A stretch of DNA of 64,000 nt, from contig OZ024829.1 of the NCBI GenBank assembly GCA_964016985.1, positions 66,677,197-66,741,196 on the forward strand. Reading direction: 5' to 3'. Of this stretch, positions 9,713 to 20,182 are shown in pieces (the stretch's first letter is position 1; every line of letters begins with the position of its first letter). The DNA is from Anodontia alba (taxonomy: Eukaryota; Mollusca; Bivalvia; Lucinida; Lucinidae). The position numbers were made by a program, and so were the translations under genes. The notes beneath the pieces were generated by a model that saw only the letters and a list, made by a program, of their open reading frames with translations, was not told the origin of the DNA and did no database searches.

Positions 9713-11040
9713 TCAGATTTTTGATTAACGTGCAGGTACAGGGGCAACATCCACATCAGTGGGCCCCCTTCCAGATAGCTGGCTTGCTGCACGCATGGCA
9801 GATCTCACACCAGATCTCCAGGTACGTCTATCATGAGGGTTGATAGCCGAAAGCTTCCACTCTCTGCAATCCCTCTCTGTCAGCTGCTTCCATGTCATTT
9901 TGGGCCTCCCAGGCCCACGCTTTCCATCAACCTGTATGTCAAAGGCTGTCTTGATTGCACCACTGGAGCGTTCCACATCCATACCATCGAGTCTTCTCTC
10001 CTTCAGAATGAGGTCAAGATCCTCAATGCCAAGCCGCACAAGTAGATCATTGGACCTGGTGGTGACAATGTCTTGCGGCCTGACATTGCAGATCTGTCTG
10101 ATCATTGCCCTGTCATTTCGCTGCAGACGCTGGAGGTTCAGCTTTGTCAATGGCCAAGTCTCGCTGGCATGGAGCATTGTGCTCCGCACACAAGAGCTGT
10201 ACACATGGCCACGTGTTTTGAAAGAGAGGTGGCGTGAAGAGAGGACTGGTAGCAGATCCTTGAACTTCTTCCAGGCGGTTTTCACACGTGTTGTGGTTGA
10301 ACGTTCACAACCACCTGCTGCTGAGAGCATGTATCCTAGGTAGCAAAAGAAAGCTACCACCTCAAGCTTGTCAGGTCCGACCTGGACTTCCTTCTGTGGT
10401 CTGCCATCCAAGGGGCGTGCAGTTCCCTGGCACCGTGTACATCTATAGTCAGGGTCCTTTTTCAAGCTCTTGAGCCCACTGCATTTCTTGTGCACCCAGT
10501 GCTTGCAGCCATTGCAGAAGATGCTGTTGCTGCCCACTCCAGTGCGACAGACAGCGCATGGAAACTCGCCTGAACTCTGCAGGAGGTCCAGTCCCGTACC
10601 GCAGATCATGATCTTTGTCTTTCCTGCATTTACTCTCAGTCCTTTCTTCTCCATTGCTTCTTTCCAAGTCAAGAGCCTCCTGACACATTCCTCAAGTGAT
10701 TCAACGATGATAACAAGGTCATCAGCATAGAGGTCCTCCCAGGGGACCCCAGAGCGGAACTCTCATGATAAGGCTTCAAGCACAATGATGAAGAGCAGTG
10801 GGCTGAGTACTGATCCTTGGTGAACACCAACCTTCACCTTAAACTCTTCACTGTACCCCTCACCAACACGGACACGGATCCGTGCATTTGCATACATCCC
10901 CTGCACCAGTCGCACAATCCACTCCTCCACACCAAGTTTTCTCAGCGCCCACCAGATGACCTTCCGAGGCACTTGATCAAACGCCTTCTCCAGGTCTACG
11001 AAAGCCATGTAGAGTCTCTTATTGGCAGCTAGATACTTCT
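9713..11040 (-). mobile_element. RTE-type LINE, copy 1, 5'-truncated
   Basis: Minus-strand non-LTR retrotransposon. Its 3' end (left) runs from gttaatcaaaaatctg into a short ATGATG-type tail near 9695-9712. The 5' end is cut near 11040, where homology with the longer copy at 20659-24463 stops (last shared phrase ggcagctagatacttct). 5' truncation is typical of target-primed reverse transcription. The very short 3' UTR and trinucleotide tail fit the RTE clade. Confidence 0.85.
9725..11040 (-). pseudogene. LINE reverse transcriptase C-terminal region with PHD-like finger
   Basis: Reverse transcriptase half of a LINE polyprotein. The upstream frame (to 10763) shows motif A FVDLEKAFD and motif B GVHQGSVLSPLLF; an in-frame TGA at 10763-10765 interrupts it, and the same frame continues with the catalytic YADD (10718-10729). 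Then comes a C4HC3 zinc finger (about 10430-10558, spacing C-x2-C-x10-C-x2-C-x4-H-x2-C-x13-C-x2-C), which looks like a PHD finger. The thumb/connection region follows (CYLGYMLSAAGG, SETWPLT, KRGPGRPKMTW) to a stop at 9725. It resembles the HmRTE-like proteins of cnidarians as I recall them. Endonuclease is missing by truncation; one nonsense change is the only obvious lesion in what remains. Confidence 0.82.
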
Positions 11041-12440
11041 TGATGACAATATGACAATAGATCTTATCGTATCGCAAATAAAATCTCCAATTATTGTCAA
11101 ATAATTCTTTAATGGTCTGTTAACGTAAATTCGTAACGATAATGTCCTTTGCAATATGAGAAATTGTACAAATTTAAGTACATTCCGAAACTGTTGGAAC
11201 AAAAGAAAGTAAGAAGATCCGACAGTAAAACGTAAGTACGGAACTTCCTTAAATGGAAAACTTAATCGTATAAGAGATCCATTCTAATTTTTTGAGATAG
11301 TCCAGTCTTATCACTATCGATTACATTCTGACTTAGTTTATATTTTAATTGGAAATATCTGTCATCAGATATTGTAACATTATCTTTAGGGGACCATATA
11401 TCCGGAAAAGATAGCAACTTTCCGGCTTGTATCCTTTACATTACTCGTTAAAGGAGATGTCTATTCTCCTAATAACGAGAAGAAAAACTGGTTCCTATTA
11501 TCAGAACGTACGACAGATGAGGAATATAATTATATAGTCCTGAAGTATTATTGAATAATGTACCAGACTTTATTTTCCTCACTGATTCGAAAGTATACAA
11601 ATCTTCTCATTGTAATATCTGTTGATGTTCGAAGATAGACAATGGAAGAATTGGTTTATGACTTATACTTGTCAATGATGTTTAGAGGAGGTAAAACTAC
11701 TTCATTACATAAATTCTCCTCTAAGAAATTTCCTTTGTATCAGACTTTAGGAAAAATAATATTAGACCTATACAATATGTCTGTTTAGGTCTGTAATTAT
11801 TATTCACTGTACAGGTTTCTAATGCTCCCATAGCCTAATATAATTTGTTGATCTCTGAAGAGCCAAAATCTTAATTCCGTAATTATGAGTAGATTTTGTA
11901 ACTTCTTGAACTGAGCTAATTTTGTTAAGGTAATAATAATAATAACGTTATTCAATTTATTAATGCCTTAATATATATTTTCACTGCTTATTTACCTTCT
12001 CCAAGAGTCTGAACAAGACTTATTGACATGGACTCTTGTTACAGGTATAAATAATTGTCGATAAACAATTAGTATGGGAAGTAAAGCCTGAAGTGTTTAT
12101 CGTTTCCCAAAACATAAAGAATACTTACCTCTGCTAGACTTCTATGCGAATTAGAGTCTATAGAGGAATTATGTTATAGTTATATATAATACACATGATA
12201 AAGTCAAAACTTTGACATTTGATGTGTATATGAAAGTTTATCCTTTATAATTTGGATATACTTGAAATATTGGTATCATTAGATAGAAAAGAACTAATAA
12301 GGAATTAACATGATCCATAAATAGTTCTATTCCTGATAGCAACAGTGTATGATCTTCTAAAATTTTCGGAGACATGGCTGGTAATTTTAAGAAGATTGAT
12401 AATTATATTAGCAAAGGATCAGATTCTGACTCCTAGATAA
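11041..12440. other. AT-rich region without recognised genes
   Basis: Low-GC sequence with short diverged repeats. A strong donor-like gtaagtatt on the minus strand near 12125 follows a 28-29-bp stretch, but its frames contain stops in the phase FOCAD needs. Nothing else seen. Confidence 0.4.
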
Positions 12441-12454
12441 TGCACCAATTTATC

Positions 12455-12705
12455 AACTATAAGTTAGGAATCTTAATTATCATTCTATCAGGTTGCAATG
12501 TTATTCGAACCTAAGCAACCTTGTAAAGTTGAGTGTTTATCTACCAACTTATCAAGTTATATCATTATTTGAACATAAATAACCTGTATAAGTTAGGTGT
12601 TTTTTTACCATTCTATCAGGTTGTTGTGTTATCTGAACGTAAGCAACCTGTGTAAATTAGGTACTTTTCAACCACTCTATCCGGTTGACCATAAATAACC
12701 TGAAA
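12455..12705 (+). repeat. About 76-bp tandem repeat
   Basis: Three to four diverged units with attctatcaggttg followed by gaac.taa..aacctg. Confidence 0.7.
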
Positions 12706-13350
12706 GAAAAGTTTAGATTATGATACCATAATGATCATAACTATGTGCCAAAGAAAAGAAGTAAGAAATCAGTAACTTCTTTTCAATAATTATATTGATT
12801 TCTGTTTCTTTGTTTCTTCCGAAAGAGAACAAAGAAATTAAAGAAGAAGAAGGAGAAGGTAGGTAAATGATACATTATCTTCCCTTGTTATATATCAAGT
12901 CACAGCATGGAGCTCATCCCCTGCCATAAAGCCTTATGGGGTAAAGATCCATATCCAGCCAGTTTAAAGAGGAACAGATCTATAATCTTTAAGTAGTTAG
13001 ATATTCGATAATATACTTTCAGATTATAATTACAAATATCTTGGATTCTGAGTCTAATTTGATAAAGACTGCATAGAACGCCTTGATATAAATGTCTACC
13101 CAGTATTCTAACCAAACATTGTCATTTAATAATCTGTAACCATTAATTTGACTCATCTCTGGTGTTCTATGAGTCAAAACTAATTGTCCGGGAACTAGTG
13201 CCTGTTATCCAGACACTAATAATTCGGCAACATTATTGGTACTTCTATGATTGGTGACTGGTACCCGCTGATCGTGCCTGGTGATTAGATGCCCGGTAAT
13301 TGATTGCTCTATAGTAATTTTTTGACCGGTGACCAGTCTGACCGGTGACC
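12706..13350. other. Non-coding stretch leading into CCGGT-rich repeats
   Basis: Contains a short inverted pair around tttctttgtttcttcc and gaacaaagaaat near 12800-12840. The phrase ccataaagccttatggggt near 12923 resembles gcaggccttgtggggt of the downstream units. From 13240 the text becomes rich in tgaccagt and tgaccggt motifs. Confidence 0.4.
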
Positions 13351-13354
13351 AGTG

Positions 13355-13870
13355 ATTTGTGGACTTAGACTTTATTGAGTGCTTATAGCACCCATAAATA
13401 CACGACCCAGATGGATGATCAGTGACCGGTTGACCAGTCACCAGTCATGACCAGTGACCGGTCACTGGTCATGACCAGTCAGAGGTGGACTTAGACCTAT
13501 TGAATGCCTAAAGCACCCATAAAATGCCACCCAGATGGGTCCTACCACTGGCAGCAGGGCCTTGTGGGGTGGTATCCCATCAGTAAGAATTGTTGTATAA
13601 CCCGAAGGTTGACAAATTCTCTCCACCATAGAAATCTTCAGCCACATCTTCGGTGTCTGTAAGGTAGACGGATGCCCGGACAGTGGTGGACTTAGACTTT
13701 ATTGATACCTATAGCACCCATAAAGATGCCACCCAGATGGGTCCTACCCCTGACAGCAGGCCTTGTGGGGTGGTGTCTCATCAGTAAAGAATTGTCGTAT
13801 AACCCAAAGGTTGACAAATTCTTTACTAATCATCTTCTTCACCATAGAAATCTTCTGCAGGAACCAATAC
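13355..13870 (-). repeat. Tandem copies of a 3'-UTR-like unit with AATAAA
   Basis: On the minus strand three copies share ggtgctata.g..(t)caataaagtctaagtccac, near 13360-13420, 13480-13640 and 13685-13870. The two longer copies also share cccatctgggtggcat, ccccacaaggc and aatttgtcaacctt. In the first, a short frame ending EDFYGEEDD precedes the unit; in the second the text reads EDFYGGEN. This looks like a duplicated last exon plus 3' UTR of an unknown transcript. Confidence 0.55.
13444..13475. repeat. 32-bp perfect palindrome
   Basis: The half-site gtcatgaccagtgacc is followed directly by its reverse complement with no spacer. It sits in a stretch full of related tgaccagt and accggtca motifs (13320-13480). 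Confidence 0.9.
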
Positions 13871-14011
13871 TAGTCCAGTTATTACATATCTTGTCAATAA
13901 AAAACCTGGAACAAAGAGAACAAGTAAAATATTTGAATTGTTATGCACGACTTCTGGAGCGAACACGAGAGTTGTGCCGATAAATACGAGAGTTGTGAAA
14001 ATGCATGACAC
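13826..14011 (-). CDS. Small hydrophobic frame ending EDFYGEEDD, unknown
   Basis: A 61-codon minus-strand frame with two hydrophobic stretches (FTTLVFIGTTLVF and LLTRYVITGLVLV) and an acidic C-terminus. An alternative reading is a last exon starting after ttgttccag at about 13908. The stop is followed within about 150 bp by AATAAA. I do not recognise it. The tail is repeated in the neighbouring duplicate, which supports a real former exon, but the upstream DNA is repeat and a transposon. Confidence 0.25.
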   Translation of the reverse strand: MSCIFTTLVFIGTTLVFAPEVVHNNSNILLVLFVPGFLLTRYVITGLVLVPAEDFYGEEDD

Positions 14012-14034
14012 AATACAACAATCAACAATAACAA

Positions 14035-14378
14035 AATATTGAAAATCTATTTAATGAAAGTATTAAGATTTTCTGTGAAAGGAATGAGAAAGGAACAAAA
14101 GAAAACAAGAACTAAGAAAATAGACCAGAGAAAAAAATTTAGATTTTTTTATCACCCGGTAAAAAATCCTGTTTATTTTCTTTGTTCCACAGAAAGAAAC
14201 TGACACATGATTAAATGAGCTGGAAGAGTTATGTCACACAGGTAACTGCCTAAGGGACCTTCTGGATTAAGACTCTTTAAGACGACGGAACTGTCATTTT
14301 TTTTCTGTGGAAGGTGTGAAATACAGAACTGAATAGCACATTATCTATAGGTTAATGTATTGTGCAGTTAAAATATCA
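14035..14378 (+). repeat. Block R, copy A
   Basis: About 340 bp matching 18608-18955 over most of its length: gaaaggaatga, tttctttgttccacagaaa, gtcacacaggtaactgccta, agggaccttctggattaaga and tatctataggttaatgtat. Confidence 0.75.
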
Positions 14379-14386
14379 TTGTGAAC

Positions 14387-15173
14387 CAGGGCTCGAGAAA
14401 ATGTCGGTTTTTCGGTTCTGAACCGATTTTCGTATTTCTGAACCGATTTTGACTAACAGAGGATGATCAAAAATCTGTCCAGTTTTTAACGATATTTTGA
14501 AAAAAATCGGTTCGAAAATTTTCGCCAAGTCGCTAAATTGTGTAAACAAACTGACCTTTTCCCACAGATAATCCAAGCGTGTATTCATAAAATACCTCGA
14601 GGGCCAGTTATTGGACCGGCTCATTATTGAAATAGGTGAATCAGATTTGTCCACACAGGCGGTTCTATTATCTTATCGCAGCGAAATTTGATCCGCTTAT
14701 AAAAATTATGTATAGGTAGATGCGACCAGCGAAGAGTCTGATCAGTTTGCGCTAATGCCTTCTGTAGGTTTTGTTATGCGCTGGCTCATAAATGTAGTGG
14801 CCAACGCAGCACAACGCGAATATAGCTTTTGATCGCCGATTGTTTCCCTTTAGTACTCTTCAGTAACTGAGTGACCCGGATATTGGGAAAATGAAAGTAG
14901 ATGAAATATGGCGTGTCTGAACGGTGGGAGCAAAATTGCTGTTTATAATCGAGATACCGATGTTAATATTAATTGAACAAGTGTTGAAGCAATATTGGTA
15001 TGTCAGTCGTTGTGCTAATAACGAACTAGCACCCTGTATTTTGAAACTGAAAAATAATACCGAATGGAAACAAACGACCGTTACGGAAATTACCGAAAAT
15101 CGGTTCGGCAATTTCCGTTTTTGGGGCGAAAATATGCTGGACCGATTTGGATTCTTCAGTTTCTCGAGCCCTG
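14387..15173. mobile_element. Non-autonomous hAT element with 8-bp target-site duplication
   Basis: 787 bp with inverted ends cagggctcgagaaa and tttctcgagccctg, flanked by ttgtgaac at 14379-14386 and 15174-15181. CAGGG termini and an 8-bp duplication are hallmarks of the hAT superfamily. Inner inverted text (gaaccgatttt and aaaatcggttc) lies at both ends. No hAT transposase frame remains. Confidence 0.85.
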
Positions 15174-15214
15174 TTGTGAACCAATCTTTACTGAGAAACT
15201 GACCTAAACAAAAA

Positions 15215-15876
15215 CTTAAGAAAGTCACTGGACCGTGAAATATACTTCATAAGTGACCTAGTTCCAAACTTCACCTGGAGATCATCAAGACAAACATTTT
15301 GACCAAGATTCATGATGATCACTTCAAAAATGTGACCTCTAAAGAGTCAACAAAGTTTTCCTTTGATTTGGCTTGGTGACCTAGTTTCTGACTCCAAATG
15401 ACCCAATTTTGAACTAGATCTAGAAATCACCAAGACGAACATTTTGAGTAACATTCATGATGATCATTTAAAAAAATGTGGAGTGTTAACAAGGTTTTCC
15501 TTTGATTTAGCCTGGTGACCTAGTTTTTGACCCAAGTGACCCAGTTTCAAACTTGACCTAGAAATCATCAAGACAAACATTTTGAGCAAGATTCATGATG
15601 ATTGCTTCAAAAATGTGACCTCTAGAGTGTTAACAAGGTCTTCCTTTGATTTGGCCTGGTGAGCTAGTTTTTGACCCCAAGTGACCCAGTTTCATATTTG
15701 ACCTAGAAATCATCAAGAAAACATTTTGAGCAAGGTTCATGATGATTGCAAAAATGTGACCGCTAGAGTGTTAACAAGGTTTTCTGATGATTTGGCCCCC
15801 AGTGACTCAGTTCTGAACTTGACCTAGAAATCATCAAGACAAACATTTTGAGTAAGATTCATGATGACTGATTAAA
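15215..15876 (+). repeat. Tandem repeat family L, left part
   Basis: Units of about 148 bp with gcctggtgacctagtttttg, aagtgacccagttt, cctagaaatcatcaagacaa and gtgacctctagagtgttaac. The array continues at 18231-18603 after an inserted element. Confidence 0.85.
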
Positions 15877-18230
15877 AAAGAGGACGATGATGGCCCTATA
15901 TCACTCACCTGAGTATCATAGCACTCAAGGAGAATATGACTTAATCAGAGGAACATTTCTGCGAAATTATTTTGAAATCAGGCCTAGGAGATGTTGTTTA
16001 AAGGTTTTTCTATTTTTAGCTCTGGTGGCCATTTTGTTCAGCAGAGCAGAACCATTTTAGCAATTTTGGTAAAGGGGTATCAGAGGAACATTTCTGTGAA
16101 ATTATTTTGCAATTGGGCCCTTGGCCTAGGAGGAGATGTTGTTTGAAGATTTTTTTTTTTTTTTGCTCTGGATGCCATTTTGTTTAGCAGAAAAGCACCA
16201 TTTTAGCATTTTGGTAGAGGGTCACTCAAGAAACATTCCTGTAAAATTATTTCAAAATCCATTAACCGGTTTAGAAGGGGATGTCTTTTAAGTAAATTGT
16301 TGTCAGATGCATGACAGTCTATGCCCTTTTTCTATTTTTAGCTCTGGTGGCCATTTTGTTAAGCCAAAGGGAACCATTTTAGCAATTTTGGTCAAGGGAC
16401 ATAAGAGGAACATTTCTGTGAAACTATTTTGAAATCCGGTCATAGGCCTAAGAGATGTTGTTTAAAGGTTTTTCTATTTTAAGCTCTGGTGGCCATTTTG
16501 TTCAGCCGAGCAGGACCATTTTAGAAATTTTGGTAAAGGGGCATTAGAGGAACATTTCTGTGAAATTATTTTGAAATCGGGCCATTAGCCTGGGAGGAGA
16601 TGTCCTTTAGAAGTTTTTATTCTATTTTTAGCTCTGGCAGCCATTTTGTTCAGCCGAGCAGGACCATTTTAGCAATTTTGGTAGAGGGTCACTCAAGGAA
16701 CATTCCTGTAAAATTATTTCAAAATCCATTAACCCATTTAGGAGGAGATGTCTTTTAAGTAAATTGTTGATAGATGTATGACAGTCTATGCCCTTTTTCT
16801 TTTTTTTTAGCTCTGGTGGCCTCTTTGTTCAGCCAAACAGAACCATTTTAGCAATTTTGGTAAAGGGTCATAAGAGGAACATTTCTGTGAAATTATTTTG
16901 AAATCCAGTCATAGGCCTGAGAGGAGATGTCATTTAAAGGTTTTTATACTTTTAGCTCTGACGGCCATTTTGTTTAGCAGAATGGAACCATTTTAGCAAT
17001 TTTGATAAAGGGGCATTAGAGGAACATTTCTGTGAAATTATTTTGAAATCGGGCCACTAGCATGGAAGATGTCTTTAAAAGGTTTTTCTATTTTGAGCTC
17101 TGGTGGCCATTTTATACAGTGGAGCAGAACCATTTTTGCAATTTTGGTAGAGGGTCACTCAAGGAACATTCCTGTAAAATTATTTCAAAATCAATTTACT
17201 GGTTTAGGAGAAGATGTCTCTTAAGTAAATTGTTGACAGACGCATGAAGTCTACGCCCTTTTTTCTATTTTTAGCTCTAGCGGCCATTTTGTTCAGTGGA
17301 GCCAAACCATTTTAGCAATTTTGGTAAAGGGGCATTAGAGAAACATTTCAGTGAAATTATTATTTAAATAGGACCCTTGGCCTAGAAGAAGATGTAGATT
17401 AAAATGTTTTTTTTCTATTTTTAGCTCTGTCGGCCATTTTGTTTTGCAGAGTGGAATCATTTTAGCAATTTTGGTAAAGAGGCATGAGAGGAACATTTCT
17501 GTGAAATTATTTTGAAATTGGGCCATTGGCCTGGGAGGAGATGTCGTTTAAAGGTTTTTCTATTTTTAGCTCCCGGTGGCCATTTTGTTTAGTGGAGCGG
17601 AACCTTTAGGCAATTTTGGTAAAGGGGCATGAGATGAACATTTCTGTGAAATTATTTTGAAATCGGGTCATTGGCCTGGGAGGAGATGTCATTTAAAGGT
17701 TTTTCTATTTTTAGCTCTGGTGGCCATTTTGTTTAGCAGAGTGGAACCATTTAGGCTGTTTTGGTAAAGTAGCATGAGAGGAACATTTCTGTGAAATTAT
17801 TTTGAAATTGGGCCATTGGCCTGGGAGGAGATGTCGTTTCAAGGTTTTTCTATTTTTAGCACTGGCGACCATTTTGTTTAGTGGAGTGGAACCATTTAGG
17901 CAATTTTGGTAAAGGGGCATGACAGGAACATTTCTGTGAAAATATTTTGAAATCGGGCCATTGGCCTGGGAGGAGATGTCGTTGAAAGGTTTTTCTATTT
18001 TTAGCTCTGGCAGCCATTTTGTTTAGCTGAGCAGAACCATTTAGGCAATTTTGGTAGAGGGTCACCCAAGGAACATTCCTGTAAAATTATTTCAAAATCC
18101 ATTCACCGGTTCAGGAGGAGATGTCTTTTAAGTAAATTGTTGACAGATGGACGACGGACGACTGATGACGCACGACGGACGAAGACCGGTCACAAAAGCT
18201 CAATTTGAACCTTTGGCTCAGGTGAGCTAA
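15877..18230 (+). mobile_element. Tandem-repeat element N, nested inside family L
   Basis: The 5' end reads aagaggacgatgatggccct then ctcacctgag. The core has about 15 units of about 147 bp (ggccattttgtt, accattttagcaattttggt, gaggaacatttctgtgaaat, ggaggagatgtc). Most form one subtype; every few units there is a variant with agggtcactcaaggaacatt. Before the end come a gacggacgac microsatellite (about 18141-18185) and a hairpin ending ctcaggtgagctaa. Host family L text resumes directly at 18231, so the boundaries are defined by the nesting. Confidence 0.8.
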
Positions 18231-18603
18231 AGATGTGACCTCTAGAGTGTTAACAAGGTCTTCCTTTGATTTGGCCTGGTGACCTAGATTTTGACCCCAA
18301 GTGACCCAGTTTTGAACTTGATTTAGAACTCATCAAGACAAACATTTTGAGCAAGATTCATGATGATTGCTTCAAAAATGTGACCGCTAGAGTGTTAACA
18401 AGGTTTTCCTTTGATTTGGTCCTGTGACCTAGTTTTTGACCCCAAGTAGCGCAGTTTCAAACCAAACCTTTACCTGATTGGGTAAAAACTGTGACCTCTA
18501 GAGTGTTAACAAAGTAATTGTTGACAACAGAAGGACGATGGTCGACAAATGATGGACAGAGGGTGATCAAAATAGCTCATCCTCATTTGCTCAGGTGAGC
18601 TAA
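18231..18603 (+). repeat. Tandem repeat family L, right part with terminal module
   Basis: Two more L units, then gttgacaacagaaggacgat, a short microsatellite and the hairpin tcatttgctcaggtgagcta, ending CTAA at 18600-18603. Confidence 0.8.
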
Positions 18604-18607
18604 TAAA

Positions 18608-18955
18608 AACAAGAAATTGAAAATTGACTTAACGAAAATAACAGAATTTTCCATGAAAGGAATGATAAAGGAACATAAGAAAACAGGAAATAAGAAAACT
18701 GACCAGAGCAAAGAAAGGAAAATCTAGATTTTTTTTCACCCAGTAAAGAAATCCTGTTGACTTTCTTTGTTCCACAGAAAAGAAACTAATAGGTGACCAG
18801 AATGGCGGGAAGAGTGATGTCACACAGGTAACTGCCTAAGGGACCTTCTGGATTAAGACTCTTAAGACTGTCGTTTTTTCTGTGGAAGGTTTGAAATACA
18901 GAATAGAATAGCATATTATCTATAGGTTAATGTATTATGCAGTTAAAATTTGGGA
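18608..18955 (+). repeat. Block R, copy B
   Basis: Direct repeat of 14035-14378; the two copies flank the L/N array. Confidence 0.75.
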
Positions 18956-19744
18956 TTTCAAACAGTGTAGACCCAGATCTCTATAGGTTCAGGTCTTTCT
19001 GAATTCTTGTGTAATGACACATCAACCCTTGTGGATCATTTTGTATCATCTCCCAGAGAGAGGGAGAAAAAAAATGAGAAAACAGAGGCGGATGAGAGAA
19101 AAAATGAATGATAGTGCAGAAACAGAAGAAATGCTAACACGCTCCTTACATCCTTCTTCTGCACCTTTTTTACCAAAAAATGGTAGCGTCCACTAGATGT
19201 AGCTAAGTACCAAATGATGTTTTGCACGATAATTGGCAATATATGGTTGTATTTCATTTTTTATTGTTATTTTTTTATATAATTGTCACTTACATCATTA
19301 TTTAGCTTGTCAAAGTAATATGTACAGGATTCATGACCTTGCAGCTAGACTGCAAGTAGCAATCGAAATAAGCATTCATATTTGTATGTGACAACCACTT
19401 GCTTGAAAAAAAAATGGTGACACATCCAGACTGATACATTACATCTGTGATATTTTATATGTGGCTTTCTTGGGAAATTTTAGATGAACATTCTAAATGG
19501 CAGGTTTTATTCATTTTCTTTATTCTTCGTGGCAGTATTGCAATAGGAAATCTCTGTTGTAGGCATACTGATTAGAGAGGGAAAAAATTATAAGACATAA
19601 AAAACTACTAGAAATTTAGGCAACTCTTATATGTGTCAAATATCTGAGTCATGCAAAAAACACTTACTTTTGTGAATACATCATCCAAATTCTTATGTAT
19701 ATTACATTTTTCTATCAGTGTAATAAAATTCATGCATCTCTCAC
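18956..19744. other. Mostly unique sequence, FOCAD intron
   Basis: Short fragment aacagtgtagacccagatct near 18962 belongs to the MITE hairpin family. A plus-strand frame at 19014-19196 lacks any recognisable domain. I see no further exon before the donor at 19744. Confidence 0.45.
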
Positions 19745-19899
19745 CTTGCAGAGGGTACCTGATTGAGTAAACCATTCAATAAATATGTGAAGTCCACTTC
19801 TCTTTCAAGAACCAGTTGTACCAATGTTTGACAGCTGGTACGACACACAACAGATTGTTCTGAACTTGTCAACTGCCATAGCATCTTCAACTCCGCAAA
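19745..19899 (-). CDS. FOCAD: Focadhesin-like coding exon
   Basis: A 155-bp minus-strand exon with clean splice signals: acceptor ctatttcag at 19900-19908 and donor AAG|gtgaga at 19745/19744. It starts in phase 0 and leaves two bases (AG). It encodes FAELKMLWQ, then VVCRTSCQTLVQLV and finally DFTYLLNGLLNQVPSA. As I remember vertebrate focadhesin, the N-terminal region has LLWEK, VVRTACCEGLVALV and FSYVLNGILNLIPSTR in the same order and spacing. Focadhesin is a large helical-repeat protein linked to focal adhesions and to stability of the SKI mRNA-decay complex. The next exon should begin with one base completing an Arg or Ser codon and probably lies left of the window. Confidence 0.82.
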
Positions 19900-20182
19900 C
19901 TGAAATAGAGAATTCAGGGCTACATAAAAGTGGAATACTCTGGTGACTCGTTTATTTCTCCATAAAAAATGTGTTCTGGGTTCTCAATAGAAGGCTATCT
20001 GCAAGATGAAAAAGAAATTATCTGTGTGTTCACTGCCACAAGCAGAGAAATACTTCAATGATGATGATACTTGTTTATATAAGAGACTTGATGAGCTTCC
20101 TGTCACCAGAAAGTCACTGTTTGGAATGAGACAGGATGCACACACACTATGAGCAAACTTGTGAATTTATTTTTACTAATAA
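19900..20182. other. FOCAD intron, no feature seen
   Basis: Apparently unique sequence upstream of the exon on the minus strand. Confidence 0.4.

Noticed and set aside
9840..10730. Several plus-strand frames
   Set aside because: Antisense shadows of the LINE copy 1 reverse transcriptase.
12118..12175. Strong donor gtaagtatt with an acceptor-like cctctatag 29 bp upstream on the minus strand, a possible FOCAD exon
   Set aside because: In the phase left by the exon at 19745-19899 it hits a stop at once, and it lacks focadhesin-like residues.
19014..19196. A 60-codon plus-strand frame rich in Arg, Lys and Glu
   Set aside because: Composition follows a purine-rich stretch inside the FOCAD intron; no other support.
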